From Telopea speciosissima (taxonomy: Eukaryota > Streptophyta > Magnoliopsida > Proteales > Proteaceae): 64,000 nucleotides of DNA. The notes beneath the pieces are model-generated. The model ran no database searches. It had not been told where the DNA came from and saw only the letters and a program-made list of their open reading frames with translations. Made by a program: the position numbers and the translations under genes. Location of the stretch: positions 8,742,001 through 8,806,000 of the forward strand of contig NC_057924.1 in NCBI RefSeq assembly GCF_018873765.1, given 5' to 3'. Below, in pieces: positions 1 to 15,174 of the stretch (positions are counted from its first letter, which is position 1; each line of letters opens with the position of its first letter).

Positions 1-162
1 TTGTATTCATTTGTAGATTCATGATGTATTAAGGATTTTATGATTTTTAGGTATTTTTTTAATAATTATTTTTCATATTCTAGCTTTTTGATAATTTTTT
101 CGAATTTTTGCACTACTTTTTAAAATTGTTTTCTAAGTCAAGGTCAGGCCAATTTGTATTGA

Positions 163-2155
163 GGGATCCACATCTTCTACTTACTGTAGTGGTACTTCCA
201 TCCTACTTCCCTGGCTTGTTAGTGCTCCACCTGATTTTATAAAGATCCAACGGCTATGAAAAAATGAATTCAAAAAATCTTAAATTTCACCTGAACCATG
301 TCTGAACCAACATAAACCCCAACTCAGTCAAACCAACCCAACCGATTCTTAACCATCAAACCGAACCACCAGGTGGTTTTCAAAACCCTAACTTGAATCC
401 ATTTTGTTCAAAGCCTTCTTCCCAAACGAAGAAGGAACCGCTGTTCGTGCTCTCTTCTCCCATGAACATCAAACCGCCTAAGATCGGCTGAGATCGCAAA
501 GTTTAGGGAGACGTTTCAAAGCCCTACCACTATGGCACCGTCTCAGTATATTCAAATCCATTCTTCTCCTCTTCAAGCTCTGTAGAGCATCTTCCGTGAA
601 CCAAGCTGCTCTATCTGGGAAGAAGGTGAGTGCGCAGAGTTCTGCCAACTTTTCCTCTTCTTCTTCCGAAAAATCAGAGTTCGAGGAGACGTTTCAAAGC
701 CCTTCTTCTCTTACCACTACGGCACCTTCTCAGTCTGTTCAAAGCCATTCTTCTCCTCTTCAAGCTCTGTAGAGCATCTTCCATGAACCAAGCAATAGAA
801 ATAGAAAGTTTAGAAACAAAGTTATCTATACACATTTCAGATGAGAGACATCAGCCCGCCAATTTCGAAGATCAGAATTCCATAATGCAAACTACATACT
901 GCTCATTTAACAAAAACTTAAAAAGTGGAATTGGTGTAAGGTTTACTGCTGGAAATCCAAATTGAGCAATGCTCAAGGGTGGGGAAGCTCACTGATTGTA
1001 CGATATCCGACTAGGCAATATAACAATAATAGATCTCTTCAAATCTAAAAAGAGGGAGAAAAAAAACCACTTTCCCTCCACAAGACCTTTCAATTGCAGA
1101 ACTCAAAGAACTGAACACCTTGGGATAACGCTCTTCTCCAAGCTAAACCCGAGAATTTTTGGGTTCCTCATTATATCTGTCGATTCCCAAACCAATATTT
1201 TTTTTTTCCCTCCAAAGAAATCCATATGGCTCATAATCTTCTTTTCAGACTGTCATAAACCGATAATACCTCCTAAATGCCATGAGAATCTTATTTTCAG
1301 AAAAGTCCCACCTTCAATATGCCTTCAATTTCTGCTTCCATGTCGATTTGTTCATTGATGCAAACCCAAAGAGAGCAATAATAAACAAGTATTTTGAAGG
1401 GTCGAAACCCATTTGCTGAATATCCTTGAAGTATCTGTTTGAACAGTTAGTCTAGGTACTCATTTTCTCAAGATTGCAATATTTTGAGCCACATTCTGTA
1501 TATTACGATTGATGTAATGAGCCCGATGCTTTAGGTCGATAACAACATTCTCCATAGTCCCAACTCCCAACTAAACTCTTGAAGAAATTAAAAGCAGGAA
1601 TGATTTTGTTTTCTAAGCTAATGAACAAAAAACCCTTCAATCTTTGGAGAATCCGTGGTTTCTGAAGAGGGTAATAACCAAGTCTCGTCCAGTTCCCTCT
1701 GCCCCACTACCCTCTCATGGTTCTGCAACTTCGTTTTAGGGCTTTGGCTTTTCCATCGAAATGAACTAGGGATCTGAAATGGAGATGGTTATAGCTTGAT
1801 AGGGCTTGCAACAATGTTAGACAGCTCCGCTCCTCTTCCTCGTCCAGTTCCCTCTGCCCCACATCCCTTCCCTCTCACGGTTCTACAATTAGATTTTAGG
1901 GCTTTGGCTTTTCGATCAATTTGAAATGGGGACATGAAATGAAGATGGGATTAGTTTGATAGGGTATGGTTCGATTAGGAATAGACCGGTCGGGTTGGGT
2001 TGTTTATGGTGGTTCAAACATGGCTCAGGTGAAATTCAAAATTTTTTGAATTCATTTTTTCAGAGCCGTTGGATCTTTATAAAACCAGGTGGCGCGTTGA
2101 CAAGCCAAGGAAGTAAGATGGAAGTACCACTAGAGGAAGTAGAGGATGTGACTCC
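163..2155. mobile_element. MULE 1, non-autonomous Mutator-like element (~2.0 kb)
   Basis: The first ~200 bases (from GGGATCCACATCTTC) and the last ~200 (ending GAAGTAGAGGATGTGACTCC) are inverted copies. A 9-bp target duplication flanks them: TTGTATTGA at 154-162 and TTGTATAGA at 2156-2164, one mismatch. Long TIRs plus a 9-bp duplication are the hallmark of Mutator-like elements. No transposase is encoded, so it is non-autonomous. The interior holds two direct duplications (about 500-615 with 680-800, and 1685-1810 with 1840-1970) and an uncharacterised middle. A short open stretch on the minus strand (about 1490-1560) looks exon-like but I cannot name it. The terminal sequence is close to that of MULE 4 at 62421, so the two probably belong to one family. 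Confidence 0.85.
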
Positions 2156-2856
2156 TTGTATAGAATCATGTATATTTAACGTAGGACTTAGATTCTAATC
2201 TTAGCGGCTTATCACCATAAAAAGAGAATTTGTCGAGAAGTCATTGTTATGATAGAAACCATGTCGAGTAGATTATAGAACAAGCAAGCTTTGAATCAAT
2301 ATCAAGCTCTACAACTCTCCAGTTCATTTAAATTGATTGTGACAAGAAAGGAAGAGTAAGAGATTAAAAAAACGTACATCACAAACCATTTTTTCAGTTT
2401 ATGTCGAAATTAGGGTTAGGACACAAAAGCAAGGTTCTTGCACATGAAAATGATAGTCTCCCCCAATTGTAGATGCAAACTTGGAATAATCCCTTTCTCT
2501 TTTAGGTTCACAAATATCTTCTTAGGTTTTTGAATTTTCCAAAATACCCTTCTCGAATCCAAATCGATGCCTACATTTAGAGTAGCAGGAACATAGCTAC
2601 AACCCGGGCAGCAGCCAATTTTTGCTCATGGTAGAGGGAGGTCTTCCCGCATATTATTTTGTAGAAGTTTCCTTGAACCTCACTTGAAAATAAGAGTACC
2701 ATGTTATTTACGTGCATTGGCCGAGAGATTTCTCAAGATTTTTATTTTTTTTTTTAATGAGAAAAGGAAAGTTTATAAACAAACAGAACCACAAACTGAA
2801 TAATAAAATACAAAAGAAAATTTGCCAAATTAGTAGCAAGGAATTTTTATCTTGTC

Positions 2857-3012
2857 TTGTTACCTGCCCGAATAGGACCATCTAGTCCCCTCATAAGGGG
2901 TGTGAAATGACGACTTCATCTCCCTCAGGCAGTGTGTTCAGGTAGGGGGTTAGGTCATCATTTCACACCTCCTATGAGGGGACTGAACGATCCTATTTGG
3001 GCAAGGAACAGG
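2857..3012. mobile_element. Foldback MITE
   Basis: Two arms of about 60 bases are inverted copies; the left one reads TGCCCGAATAGGACC ... CCCCTCATAAGGGGTGTGAAATG. A short loop contains GGCAGTGTGTTCAGG. There is no coding capacity. A loop of similar sequence occurs in the foldback at 3570-3719, so the two may be related. No clear target duplication was found, so the superfamily is left open. Confidence 0.65.
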
Positions 3013-3569
3013 AAACGATAACGATTCATTCTAGCTATAAATATTTTGAATGTGTCATCGAGACTTCTCAAGACTTTGAGTCACCTCAGATCCTTATACG
3101 TGAAAGCTTAATGTGCGGTCGTAACGATATATGTTCTTTTGTTTTGTTTGATTCTATAAATATTCCTTCATGATGTCATTATCAGTGTTTAGATGAGCAT
3201 TTTTTTTAAAAGACAAAAAAATTTGCCATCACAAAATCGTACATAAAGAATCGTTACTCTCCCTATACAGGGGACCGGAAATAAAGAGTAGTAAAAAATA
3301 GAAAGGAATCTAGTAGTTATTCTCCACATAGGCTGGCTTTCTTTGTTAACAATTTATAGAAGGCGAAAGTTTTCATTCACTAGGAGGGATTGGTGATGTA
3401 AGTATGAAACTAACCCTCCCAACATCCGATGGTATCGATTCACAATGGGTGAAGGGAAACTCGGTCCTTAGTTAAAAAGTTAAAAAAAAGGGAACCGTAA
3501 ATATTGTAACTGTTTTTCTCACAACTATGTCCACATTTCAATCTCAAACTCTTCTTAGTGGTTGGAAAA

Positions 3570-3719
3570 TTATCTCCTCTAATTCCCCCAGTGCCTGTAA
3601 TAAGAGGGGTTGGACCCCACCCGGGCAGCGTATTCAGGCAGGGGTAGGATGGTCATTGCGTCTCCTCTTATTACAAGCATTGGGGAGAACTGGGCTGGGT
3701 AGGGAACTGGAGGAGACAA
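3570..3719. mobile_element. Foldback MITE
   Basis: The arm starting TTATCTCCTCTAATTCCC is matched, inverted, by the end GGGAACTGGAGGAGACAA. Inside, GTGCCTGTAATAAGAGG pairs with CCTCTTATTACAAGCAT. The loop carries GGGCAGCGTATTCAGGCAGGG, close to the loop of the element at 2857. The right arm is somewhat longer than the left. It is non-coding. Confidence 0.55.
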
Positions 3720-3781
3720 AGATCCCTTAGTGATCTCTTTCTTAAGCAGGCTTCAACACTCACCCAACCAGAGACAAGGCA

Positions 3782-4047
3782 CTGTAGGGCTGTAAACGAA
3801 TCGGATTCGGCTCGGATAGTGCTATATCCGCATCCGATTAGCTATTGGACGGATTCGGATAGTGCTAAACGGATACGGACACAGAAACAGATTAGATGTT
3901 TTATCCGTTTACACGTAAATATAGCTTTTCAGATAGCTATAGCCTCTCCGTATCCGCATCCATTTAGCTTTCGAACGGATTCCGATAGTGCTAAACGAAT
4001 ACGGACACAGATACGAAAACGGATTTCGGCTATTCATTTACACCCCT
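3782..4047. mobile_element. hAT-type MITE with perfect 8-bp target duplication
   Basis: The left end CTGTAGGGCTGTAAACG and right end CATTTACACCCCT are imperfect inverted repeats. ACAAGGCA flanks the element on both sides (3774-3781 and 4048-4055), a perfect 8-bp duplication as made by hAT transposases. The interior is built of degenerate copies of a 'GGATTCGGATAGTGCTAAACGGAT' type unit, typical of this common plant MITE group. It has no coding capacity. Confidence 0.85.
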
Positions 4048-4474
4048 ACAAGGCAATAATCCTTTAAGAACTTCCCACATCCTGAAACGTCTACTTTGAT
4101 CCTCTTTACAGACCCGGGCCCAGCCCAACTTCAGCTCACACACGCAATTTTTGGGCCCAATCCCGGCCATCGTATGAACACTGCCCCCACAACACACACA
4201 CAAAGTAATTTTGGGTGGGCTCCATTTATTCGAGCCCAAGTTGCACCTTTAAAATGCTTAGGACAGGGTTGGCAAGAGACCTTGACCTGCAGTCCCTAGT
4301 GTCAGCTAAGGATTTAGCTTCACCCTTACCTGACATGGTATATGGATAAGCAATTCTATTACTAAGCAGGTTACCGTGTAAGACTTGTTGTGTTTAATGA
4401 AAATTTTCAATTATTTTTCTAACCCACAGTGGGATATTTACCAGTATTTATAAAATTTCTCATTATTCACTAAT

Positions 4475-4700
4475 AGAACTAAATACAACAACAATAAAAT
4501 CAGTCTTATCCCAACTTAATGGAGTCGACTACATGGATCCCAAAAAAAAAAAACAAGAAGGCGGCAGGGGGGATAGTAAGAGGAAAGAGGTACAACCTAG
4601 CATATTGGAAGAAACTCAGCTAAATAGGGTCAGCGACATGGATCCTTACCCTCCAATTGGTTCTGTCCAAGGTCATACTTGGATCACTAGTAGAAGATAA
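4475..4700 (+). mobile_element. AngioSINE-like fragment
   Basis: The motif CTTATCCCAACTTAATGGAG followed by TCGACTACATGGATCC, preceded by a CAACAACAATAA stretch, matches the 'Angio-domain' that ends many angiosperm SINEs. A second, weaker match (CTCAGCTAAATAGGGTCAGCGACATGGATCC) follows about 100 bases later. No tRNA-like head is seen, so this looks truncated or tandem-rearranged. Confidence 0.6.
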
Positions 4701-5023
4701 GCCAAAACTAACCAAAATATAATACCAATTATATTATCTACAACCCAATAAACATCAAATAATACAGGATTATATAGGGGTTCAGCTTTTGCCTTTGCTT
4801 TGGCCCTTGGGTAAGAATTGGGCTTGGGAGGGTGTGCCGGTGTGGGCTAGACCTAATATTTATCATATGTATTTTTTATTCATATAATAGATAGATAAAT
4901 GAGTAAAACAAAACCACCTTACCCAAATTTTACCCTTTACCTAAGTGGAGGGAAGTCTTGTCTTTAGCCCACCCATTTATTTACCCTAAAGCTGCATTTG
5001 TGTTGCTTTAAAATAGTTAAAAA

Positions 5024-5116
5024 AGGGTGTATCCAGTGCACAAGGCTCCCGCCACTGCAAAGTCTGGGGAAGATTATAATGTACGCAGACTTACCCCTGC
5101 TTTCGCAGATAGACTA
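5024..5116 (-). mobile_element. Au-type SINE fragment
   Basis: The plus strand reads GGGTGTATCCAGTGCACAAGG, then CTCCCGCCACTGC and GCAGACTTACCCCTGC. This is the reverse complement of the 3' half of the Au SINE and matches the fuller copy at 27650. The promoter half is missing or too diverged to see. Confidence 0.65.
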
Positions 5117-5741
5117 TTTTCAAAAAATATTTTAAGGGATATTCGTTAAAAACCAATATAAATTTATATTGTGATTGAAAAATAGAAATTGTTTTTTTGA
5201 AAAGTAATACAAGAGAGATAACAAACAAAATTTATTTCGAAATTCAAAATGCTGTTTTTTCAAAATAGTGATGGCATCCATAGAGAATTACACCCACCTC
5301 ATCATATGGTTGGATTCTTTCCCTAATTTAATCATTGTTCAAATGTGCATATTGATTATGTACAATAAAAAATACGAAATCGATTTGGAATTAATAGAAT
5401 CAACTAATTTTGATCGAAATCCACTTGTCCTAATTCCAATTCTGATCGATTATTTATTAACCGATTCTGAGCCTGGCCGATTTTGCTATAATTTGAATCA
5501 ACATTAATGAAGATTGATCACGTACCTGATTCGGGTAGTTAGATTTTAAAGTCCTGTTCCTTCTACCAACATTTATGAATAAACAGGTACGGTGCCTTGA
5601 AGCTCAAAAAATGTGATCATATGTTATCTAAACGAACAAACAAGTATCGCGTGTGTGGGTTTAGTCCCACATCGGGTGTGTGAGTGTGGTGTATGTTGTG
5701 TATATCCACCATTCCATGATCCTAAAAGTCAATTAGTTTTT

Positions 5742-5787
5742 TAGGATTGGTGTATGATTTGTGTGATTACACTTTCATCAAAAAAAT
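5742..5787 (+). repeat. Poly-A-tailed short motif, copy 1
   Basis: TAGGATTGGTGTATGATTTG, then TGTGATTACACTTTCATC and an A run. The same string occurs at 47641-47693 and, shorter, at 21187-21236. Confidence 0.5.
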
Positions 5788-5839
5788 ATCCCGTGTGGTT
5801 AAGACACCCTTTTTCTTCCTCCGAATACATTTTATCCTT

Positions 5840-5847
5840 TATAAATT
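5840..5847 (+). promoter_or_regulatory. TATA box candidate of the GH1 gene
   Basis: TATAAATT lies 42 bases upstream of the proposed start codon at 5889. A transcript starting about 30 bases downstream would have a 5' leader of only about 20 bases. This is plausible but positional only. Confidence 0.4.
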
Positions 5848-5888
5848 TAACTCTTTAAAACTCTGGAAAGCTTTGAATTCACCAGGAA

Positions 5889-9180
<3,292 letters not shown>

Positions 9181-12100
9181 CCTCAGTCACTTGGATTTAT
9201 GAATGAATATCCTTTCACATCAACCATAGGCTGTACTAACATTATCCTCAAATAATATTTCCTTTTCATAGAAAAGGTTCCTGAATCTATATAAACAACA
9301 ATAACAATTTACCAATACAACAGCTGCAAAGGCAAGTGGTTTGAATTGTGAAGCTCTTTTGCCCACACAATTTCTAAGTTGAGCCAAGAAGATACAACTG
9401 AAAGCAAGTAAGTGCAGTTAAAACAGCAACTAGTTGTTAAGCTACACAATTTCTGACCCTACTGACAGCACTAACCCTTGGGGGAAAATTACACAGGTGC
9501 TTCTCTCTCTCTCTCTCTAGATGGGCAATCATAAGACCAATCTGATGACAGCAAAATATGCAAATGACATTTTTTTACAAAAAACAAGAATCTTCCTTGG
9601 CACCAACTGCTAACTGCAGTTGAAAGAGACAAAAGTAAAGGCAATTACCAGGACTGCACCTGAACTTCAAAAAATAAAATAAAGTTACCAAACACTTGAA
9701 TATAACTAAAACTGATAGCCAGAAATGAAACTGACTAGACTCAATTTTGAGACCACGCATAAATGTTAAATCCAAAATTCCATATAAACCCAAATTTAAG
9801 AAATCGAATAACTTCAAAAAAGCAAGTTGAATAGTCTCATCATTCCAAACACACCTATTTGACCTCTTTGCATTAATGTGATCCACTATGCCCAACAGTG
9901 GCTCTAGGTAAGCCCCACTTAAAACACTCTTTTCCCAACTCCAATAGAGTAGCTTCCTCGGCTATTCTAAAAAACTTTCAGCAGCTAATTTGTTGACAGC
10001 CAGGATATCGAGGACATAAACTCACACATGGTGATTGACAAGATTTAAATTTAGGTGCAATATTAGTCAGCACATGCCCAATGACGAATCAAACGGATTC
10101 TTGGCAAATTATCTCCTCTAGAGTACAGGCACATCCCCCACCCCCACCCCCCAAAAAATAAGGCTGTTATGAGTATGGAGGAGTTGTTAGAAGATGGTAT
10201 GGAACTTCAATAGGCCAATATTAAAGTTTGAATTGAAGAAAACTTGCAAGGAAGGGGATTTCAATTGTGACAATAGAATGGGCTTGTGAATGTAATTGAA
10301 GGGATGAATGCTCAATCCAATGAACAATGGATTCTCTCATCTTATTAGAAGTAATATTCCCTAGGTTTTTTTTTTTTGCTTCAATAAATGCCAAGATAAG
10401 CCAATGAACAACACCTTCGTCCACAAAGGATGAGAATTCCTTTGTAAGATGTTTCTATAAGTTTCTTATGTTTTTCGTAATTTCTAAGTTGGAACTGTCC
10501 ACCATTTTTCGCAGTTGGAGTTTGAATTCTACTCTATTCTTTCTCTTTCGTTAATAAATTTGTAATTTGGAAAGAAAAAAAAAAAAGTAAAGGGGAAAAA
10601 CCATAGCAACAGTTTAGGCAAGCCTTCTCTACTCTCTCAAAATTACATTACTTCCCTACAGTTTTCCGCAGAACACTCCAAATCTGCATCTATTACAACT
10701 AACACCCCAAGACACCCACCCTCTTTAAGCCCCTCCTTGCAATGTAGTTGCTGGACCAATGATGGCTCCATGTGTGCAGTTCTTACAAGGGCAAACAGCA
10801 TGGACCTTTTCCGGATATTTTAAAGAATTTTGAGCAACTAATCCCTAGACTGCTCTGCTCCACATCAAGTTACAAATAAAATCCAAGCAACAACTTAGCA
10901 AACCCTTGTTCTACTGGCTAGAAACTAAAGAAGTCCCCTAATTTCCAAATAGATTGACAAGTCATCTCTCAACTATATCCTTCTCTATCCATGTATTCTA
11001 CTCTTTCTTGACTGTTCAGAAGATAACATGATCAAAAGGGGAAAATGTTCTTTCAAGCCTGCCATTTTTCAGCCATGTGGACTGATGAATTGGAAGGTGC
11101 ATTGGATGGATTTGGGACCGCCAATAGGCCACCTGTTAAATCTGGTGGTCTACCATGTACAGGCTTTTCCCCTTACTTTTTTAATGGTTCTTGTTGAGTT
11201 CATGTGGAGTTCACTTCCTACAACTTTTATTCTTTTTTAAACCTCTATGATGAAACATGGAAATGTTAGATTGATCAGAAATTTTGATCATAGACATAGG
11301 ACGATGTGCACTACACGTCCACCAAATTTGAGCCCCAACCAAACTATCATATGGCAGTTAATAAAAGCATGATGGAATGGGTTCTAGGTATGGGCGTGCC
11401 TGATCAACTAGTCATGACCTTTATGCAAAGATGAGGTTGACTTAGTAGTTGTCCTCATTAAGAACTATTGGTGGGCAACAACTTCCTTCCATGCATAGCA
11501 CATGTGAAGTATGAACCTCAGAGACATTCTTGTGCCTACTGTGGGTAAATTCATAAATACCCATACACATTTAGCAATGGACTAGCTATTGAACATACAG
11601 AAAGAGCTATTATTGTAATTTCTGTCAAGAAAAAAGAAACATTGTTTAGGAGCCCCTTTGACATCATGAAATTGCCAGGTTTTTGTTCTGTACACATTCT
11701 TGTTTTTGGAAACTGATGAGTGGTTTGGTCATTAGCTTTCAGATGAAGTTTATCAAGTTACTCAACAGAATAACAACTTCTTATTTTCCATTAACTTTGC
11801 TCATCAATATACTTCTTGTTCCATAATTTTTGGTATCAACCTAATTGAGTTACCTCAGGGAATCATAACTTCTATTGCTTAAGTTTTTTATACACATACA
11901 AAACCTCAACAGCTCCTTCCCAGAAAATGTGCTACCATTACTAAATACTAAAGACATTATCTTTAAATTCCAATGTTAATAGCCTCCTTTCCTTGTCTAG
12001 AAATATAAAATTGAATCTATACTTTTACTATCAACTGAAGAAAGAAAAAAAAGTGGATAGAAGATTGAAAAGATAAAGCAAATAAAGCAATGAATAACAC

Positions 12101-12349
12101 AAACGCGTACCCTTCTTTTGCTTTTCAAAGTAACAAAAAGGAAAAGGGGAACACAATCTGTGATTGGATCAAGTCAATACCAAGCCCAAAAGGACAGAAA
12201 TTTCAAATGAAAGACACTTTGTAATGACAACTATAAGTAAATGCATGAAGCAATAAACCCGGTTATATCATCAGATTTGAGAGACATTAATTAAACCCAT
12301 GATGGCGAACCTAACTTACACATTGAACATGGGGTGAATTGCGGATTCA
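9181..12349. other. Intergenic stretch, no gene seen
   Basis: This stretch holds a (CT)n microsatellite near 9503-9520 and poly-A/T runs. Open frames here (for example at 9575 and 11028) have no recognisable domain and no splice context. The downstream part should include the 3' end of the minus-strand PPR gene. No transposon ends were identified. Confidence 0.5.
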
Positions 12350-13507
12350 TTACCCATCAGAAGGCAATTTCAAGCTAGATTTTCCGTAACATCTTTCCTT
12401 CCCAAGCTCCACAAGCTCCTTTGCTCCATCAAACTTCGACTCCTTGACTAAGCCATCCACCACAGTTTGCAACAACCCGACATCCAGAAAGCATCGACGG
12501 TTCAAACTTTCCTTGCAGAGCTTAAGAGCGAGATCGAAATCCCCCTTCTCACAAAGGCAAGGGACAAGTGTCTGAAAGGTCGATAGATTTGGCATGAGAT
12601 CATTTTCATCTAATTCACTATAAATCATTTTGGCTGCCTCTAAATCCCCATCATTGCAATGTCCTTTAATCAAAGAGTTGAAACTATGTATATCAGGTTT
12701 TGGTCCCTTTGTCTCTAATTCTTTAACTAACTTAACCACCTCTGATGTCTCGCTCCCAAGAACAAGGCCGCGCAGCTTCGCATTGAAACTTCTAATATCA
12801 GGAACGCAATTGATGTTCTCCATTCTAACCCAAATCCTCTCGCCATCAGAGAATCTATTATTCTCATAAAACGCATTCAGAAGCGTATTAAAGGTGACCA
12901 AGTTAGGGGTCACGCCATTCTTCTCCATCTCATCTAGAAACGCAAGTGCGGAATCAAGTGAACCCATCTCACAGTAAGCTCGAATCATGATATTGTAGGA
13001 GTAAACATCCGGTTTAATGGACAAACTGGAAGGGAGCTCGCGGAAAAGGGGCTCGGCCTTATCAAAATTCTTGGTATCGACGCAAGCCGTGAGGAGAGCA
13101 TTAAAGGACTTCACTGTACGCTGGCACTTTAGTTCGGGCAATTGGTCGAACGTTTGAGATGCTTTATCAAACATGCCCGATTTGCCATAAAGAGAGATAA
13201 GACGTATTGCGAAGCCTTCCTTCCCGATGTCATCATACTTCTTCTGGTCTTCTAGGATTTCTTCAATGTCTGAGAATCGCTTAGCCGAGGCAAGGCGACG
13301 AATTGTAACCTCGTATACGCGGTGCTTGCAGCGAAACCGGTAGGACTCGGAGGACTTTTTGAACTTGTTGACAAGGGAATCGAAGTTACGTTCTTTGAAA
13401 AGGTCGTTAACAATGGTCTTGAGATGTGCTGAGGTCCTCGTGACCACGGTGGTTGCAGAGGGTGTAGCGCAGAAGTTGCGGTATAGAAGACGAAAGAGAG
13501 AAGTCAT
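12350..13507 (-). CDS. Mitochondrial PPR protein (rPPR3-like), intronless
   Basis: This single-exon frame of 385 aa starts MTSLFRLLYRNFCATPSATT, an Arg/Ser/Thr-rich, acid-poor leader typical of mitochondrial import. From about residue 75 onward it is made of tandem 35-residue P-type pentatricopeptide repeats, for example PDVYSYNIMIRAYCEMGSLD, PNLVTFNTLLNAFYENNRF and PDIHSFNSLIKGHCNDGDLE. There is no E, E+ or DYW editing tail. Length, leader and repeat sequence resemble the short plant PPR proteins of the At1g55890/At3g13160 group, which are associated with the mitochondrial ribosome; I assign that by memory of the family, not by alignment. P-type PPRs bind RNA sequence-specifically. A telobox lies about 90 bases upstream. 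Confidence 0.88.
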   Translation of the reverse strand: MTSLFRLLYRNFCATPSATTVVTRTSAHLKTIVNDLFKERNFDSLVNKFKKSSESYRFRCKHRVYEVTIRRLASAKRFSDIEEILEDQKKYDDIGKEGFAIRLISLYGKSGMFDKASQTFDQLPELKCQRTVKSFNALLTACVDTKNFDKAEPLFRELPSSLSIKPDVYSYNIMIRAYCEMGSLDSALAFLDEMEKNGVTPNLVTFNTLLNAFYENNRFSDGERIWVRMENINCVPDIRSFNAKLRGLVLGSETSEVVKLVKELETKGPKPDIHSFNSLIKGHCNDGDLEAAKMIYSELDENDLMPNLSTFQTLVPCLCEKGDFDLALKLCKESLNRRCFLDVGLLQTVVDGLVKESKFDGAKELVELGKERCYGKSSLKLPSDG

Positions 13508-13596
13508 CCTACCTCGCCCAGAGGTTTAGGGCAGTACATGAAAATGTAGATAGGGAAGGATTCTGTTATACGCTTGAAACTTTTAGTTTCGGGGTT

Positions 13597-13604
13597 TAGG
13601 GTTT
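13597..13604 (-). promoter_or_regulatory. Telobox upstream of the PPR gene
   Basis: AAACCCTA on the gene's strand, within GGTTTAGGGTTTAG on the plus strand, lies about 90 bases upstream of the PPR start codon. Teloboxes are enriched near transcription starts of plant translation-apparatus genes, which fits a ribosome-linked PPR protein. Confidence 0.45.
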
Positions 13605-13858
13605 AGACTTTTAGGTTTAAGTTGTCTATGGGTTTTCAACGCCTAGTAGAGCCGATAGAGTACTTGATGGCTTTAAAAACCAAAAAACAAGGAGAAAAGG
13701 TCTCTATGGGGAAATGTACCCTCTAAGCCCAGATACGGGGGCCAAAATGATCGCGCCCTGTTGATGCCGTCGCACATGCTTCCATTGGGATTGGGTTCTT
13801 CTGCTGTGCGGTACGGTGTCTAGCACACATCCAACAGCTGGGCTATCACGATGCGCAC

Positions 13859-14492
13859 TGGGGATGAAATAGGGTTGGGTTGGGTTTGAGTTTTTTAAAA
13901 CCCCAGTCCAACCCTATGTCCTCTTAGCTCCGCCCAAGCCCAATTAGGCCCTAAGTTGGGTTGAGATATCTCAGTCAGGTCCAACCCTTTCGGGCTCAGC
14001 CCAACCCAGTCCGGCCCTGATTGATCCTAATTGGGCTGGGCTAGGCCGAGTTGGCCTTGATTGATCCTATTTTTTCGACCTTAACTAACCCTATTTTTTT
14101 TCCATTTGCATCGTCCTATGCTTTTAAAAAATGAGAAACATGTAATTGGGTGTTGGTTTGTTTCATACTTGATTGACTATTAGATTTTTCTTTGGGTTAA
14201 AAAACTTAGTCCAATTTTAAAATTTTAAGTACTTTCAGTCAATAGATAATTAGGCTTTTCTGGTGAACCATTAGATGATTAGATACTAAACAAAAATTGT
14301 AATATGCAAACACTAAATTGTAAAACATAATCTACCATAGGACCGAACCGGTCCAGCCTCAGCCTGAGGCCTCAACCCTGGCCCAGCCCGACCCTAACCC
14401 GCCCTTAGGATTGAAAAATCTAGCCCAGACCTTGTTCGGGCTTAGGTGGGTCAGGGCAGACTCAGGCCGACAGGGCCAATCTTACACCCCTA
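13859..14492. mobile_element. hAT-type MITE, 634 bp, perfect 8-bp target duplication
   Basis: ATGCGCAC occurs at 13851-13858 and again at 14493-14500. The ends TGGGGATGAAATAGGG and CCAATCTTACACCCCT resemble those of other hAT MITEs here (…ACACCCCT). The interior is rich in degenerate GGGTTGGGCT / AGCCCAACCC repeats. It is non-coding. The insertion splits a stretch rich in GATGCGCAC / CACATCGTGG motifs, which may itself be an older repeat. Confidence 0.8.
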
Positions 14493-14720
14493 ATGCGCAC
14501 ACTAGCAGGCATCCCAACGCACATCGTGGCACCCAACCGTTGGGTGTGCATTGCCTTCAATTTGGAAGCAAGGTCGATATTGTTAAAGATCAACTGATAC
14601 ATCTGATCGGGTTCTGTTTTTTTTTTAAACCATGCTTTTCACTTAGGATTTAGACTTTATTGAGAGGGTTGCCTTATGACACAAATGTGAAACACGAGAG
14701 TCAATCCCATGACCTCTTGG

Positions 14721-15166
14721 CAAGGTTCAAAATCCAGGTATCAAAATCGGTATCGGTCATAGCCGAAACCTTTTCGGATCGGGATCAGATCGGTACAAAT
14801 CGATCAGGATTGGTCAAAAAACCCCCAAAATCATTTTTTTCTTTTTTACGGATCGGGTCATGTATCGGCCAGAGTTGGTGGGTGTTGTGATCCCGGGATC
14901 GGATCAGTTGATATTATCCAGCCCGGATTGGTCAATATCGGTCAAGATAATATAAAAATAATAAATTAAAAAAAAAAACTTAAAAACTTTGAAAAAAATA
15001 AAAAAATATTCAGTCGGATCGGATCGGTCGATCCAACCGAGTTAGCTGATCTAGGGAACGATCCAGTCAAACCTTATCGTATCAGTCTAATCTCGGGATC
15101 GACCTCGATCGATACCGATCCAATCCGACCATTATCGGCCGATCCGATCCAAGATTACGAACCATG
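14721..15166. mobile_element. hAT-type MITE, family A copy 1
   Basis: The ends CAAGGTTCAAAATCC and GATTACGAACCATG are imperfect inverted repeats. Flanks CCTCTTGG (14713-14720) and CCTCCTGG (15167-15174) form an 8-bp duplication with one mismatch. The interior is packed with ATCGGTATCGGTC-type repeats. A second copy with the same ends and layout lies at 52913-53377. Confidence 0.8.
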
Positions 15167-15174
15167 CCTCCTGG

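Larger units (their letters stand above)
2165..3773. other. Intergenic DNA with two foldback MITEs
   Basis: Apart from the two foldbacks listed separately, this is AT-rich sequence with short homopolymers. No gene, RNA or recognisable repeat was seen. Confidence 0.5.
4056..5835. other. Intergenic DNA upstream of the GH1 gene
   Basis: This stretch contains the two SINE fragments listed separately and a poly-A-tailed motif at 5742-5787 that recurs at 21.2 and 47.6 kb. AGTCCCACATCG at 5663 resembles the upstream element of plant snRNA genes, but no snRNA body follows. Nothing else was recognised. Confidence 0.45.

Noticed and set aside
5663-5674. AGTCCCACATCG resembles the upstream element of plant snRNA genes
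   Set aside because: A TATA-like run follows at roughly suitable spacing, but no U1-U6 or similar RNA body was recognised downstream. The motif also occurs in plant repeats.
12630-12869. Plus-strand open frame
   Set aside because: It is the antisense shadow of the PPR gene.
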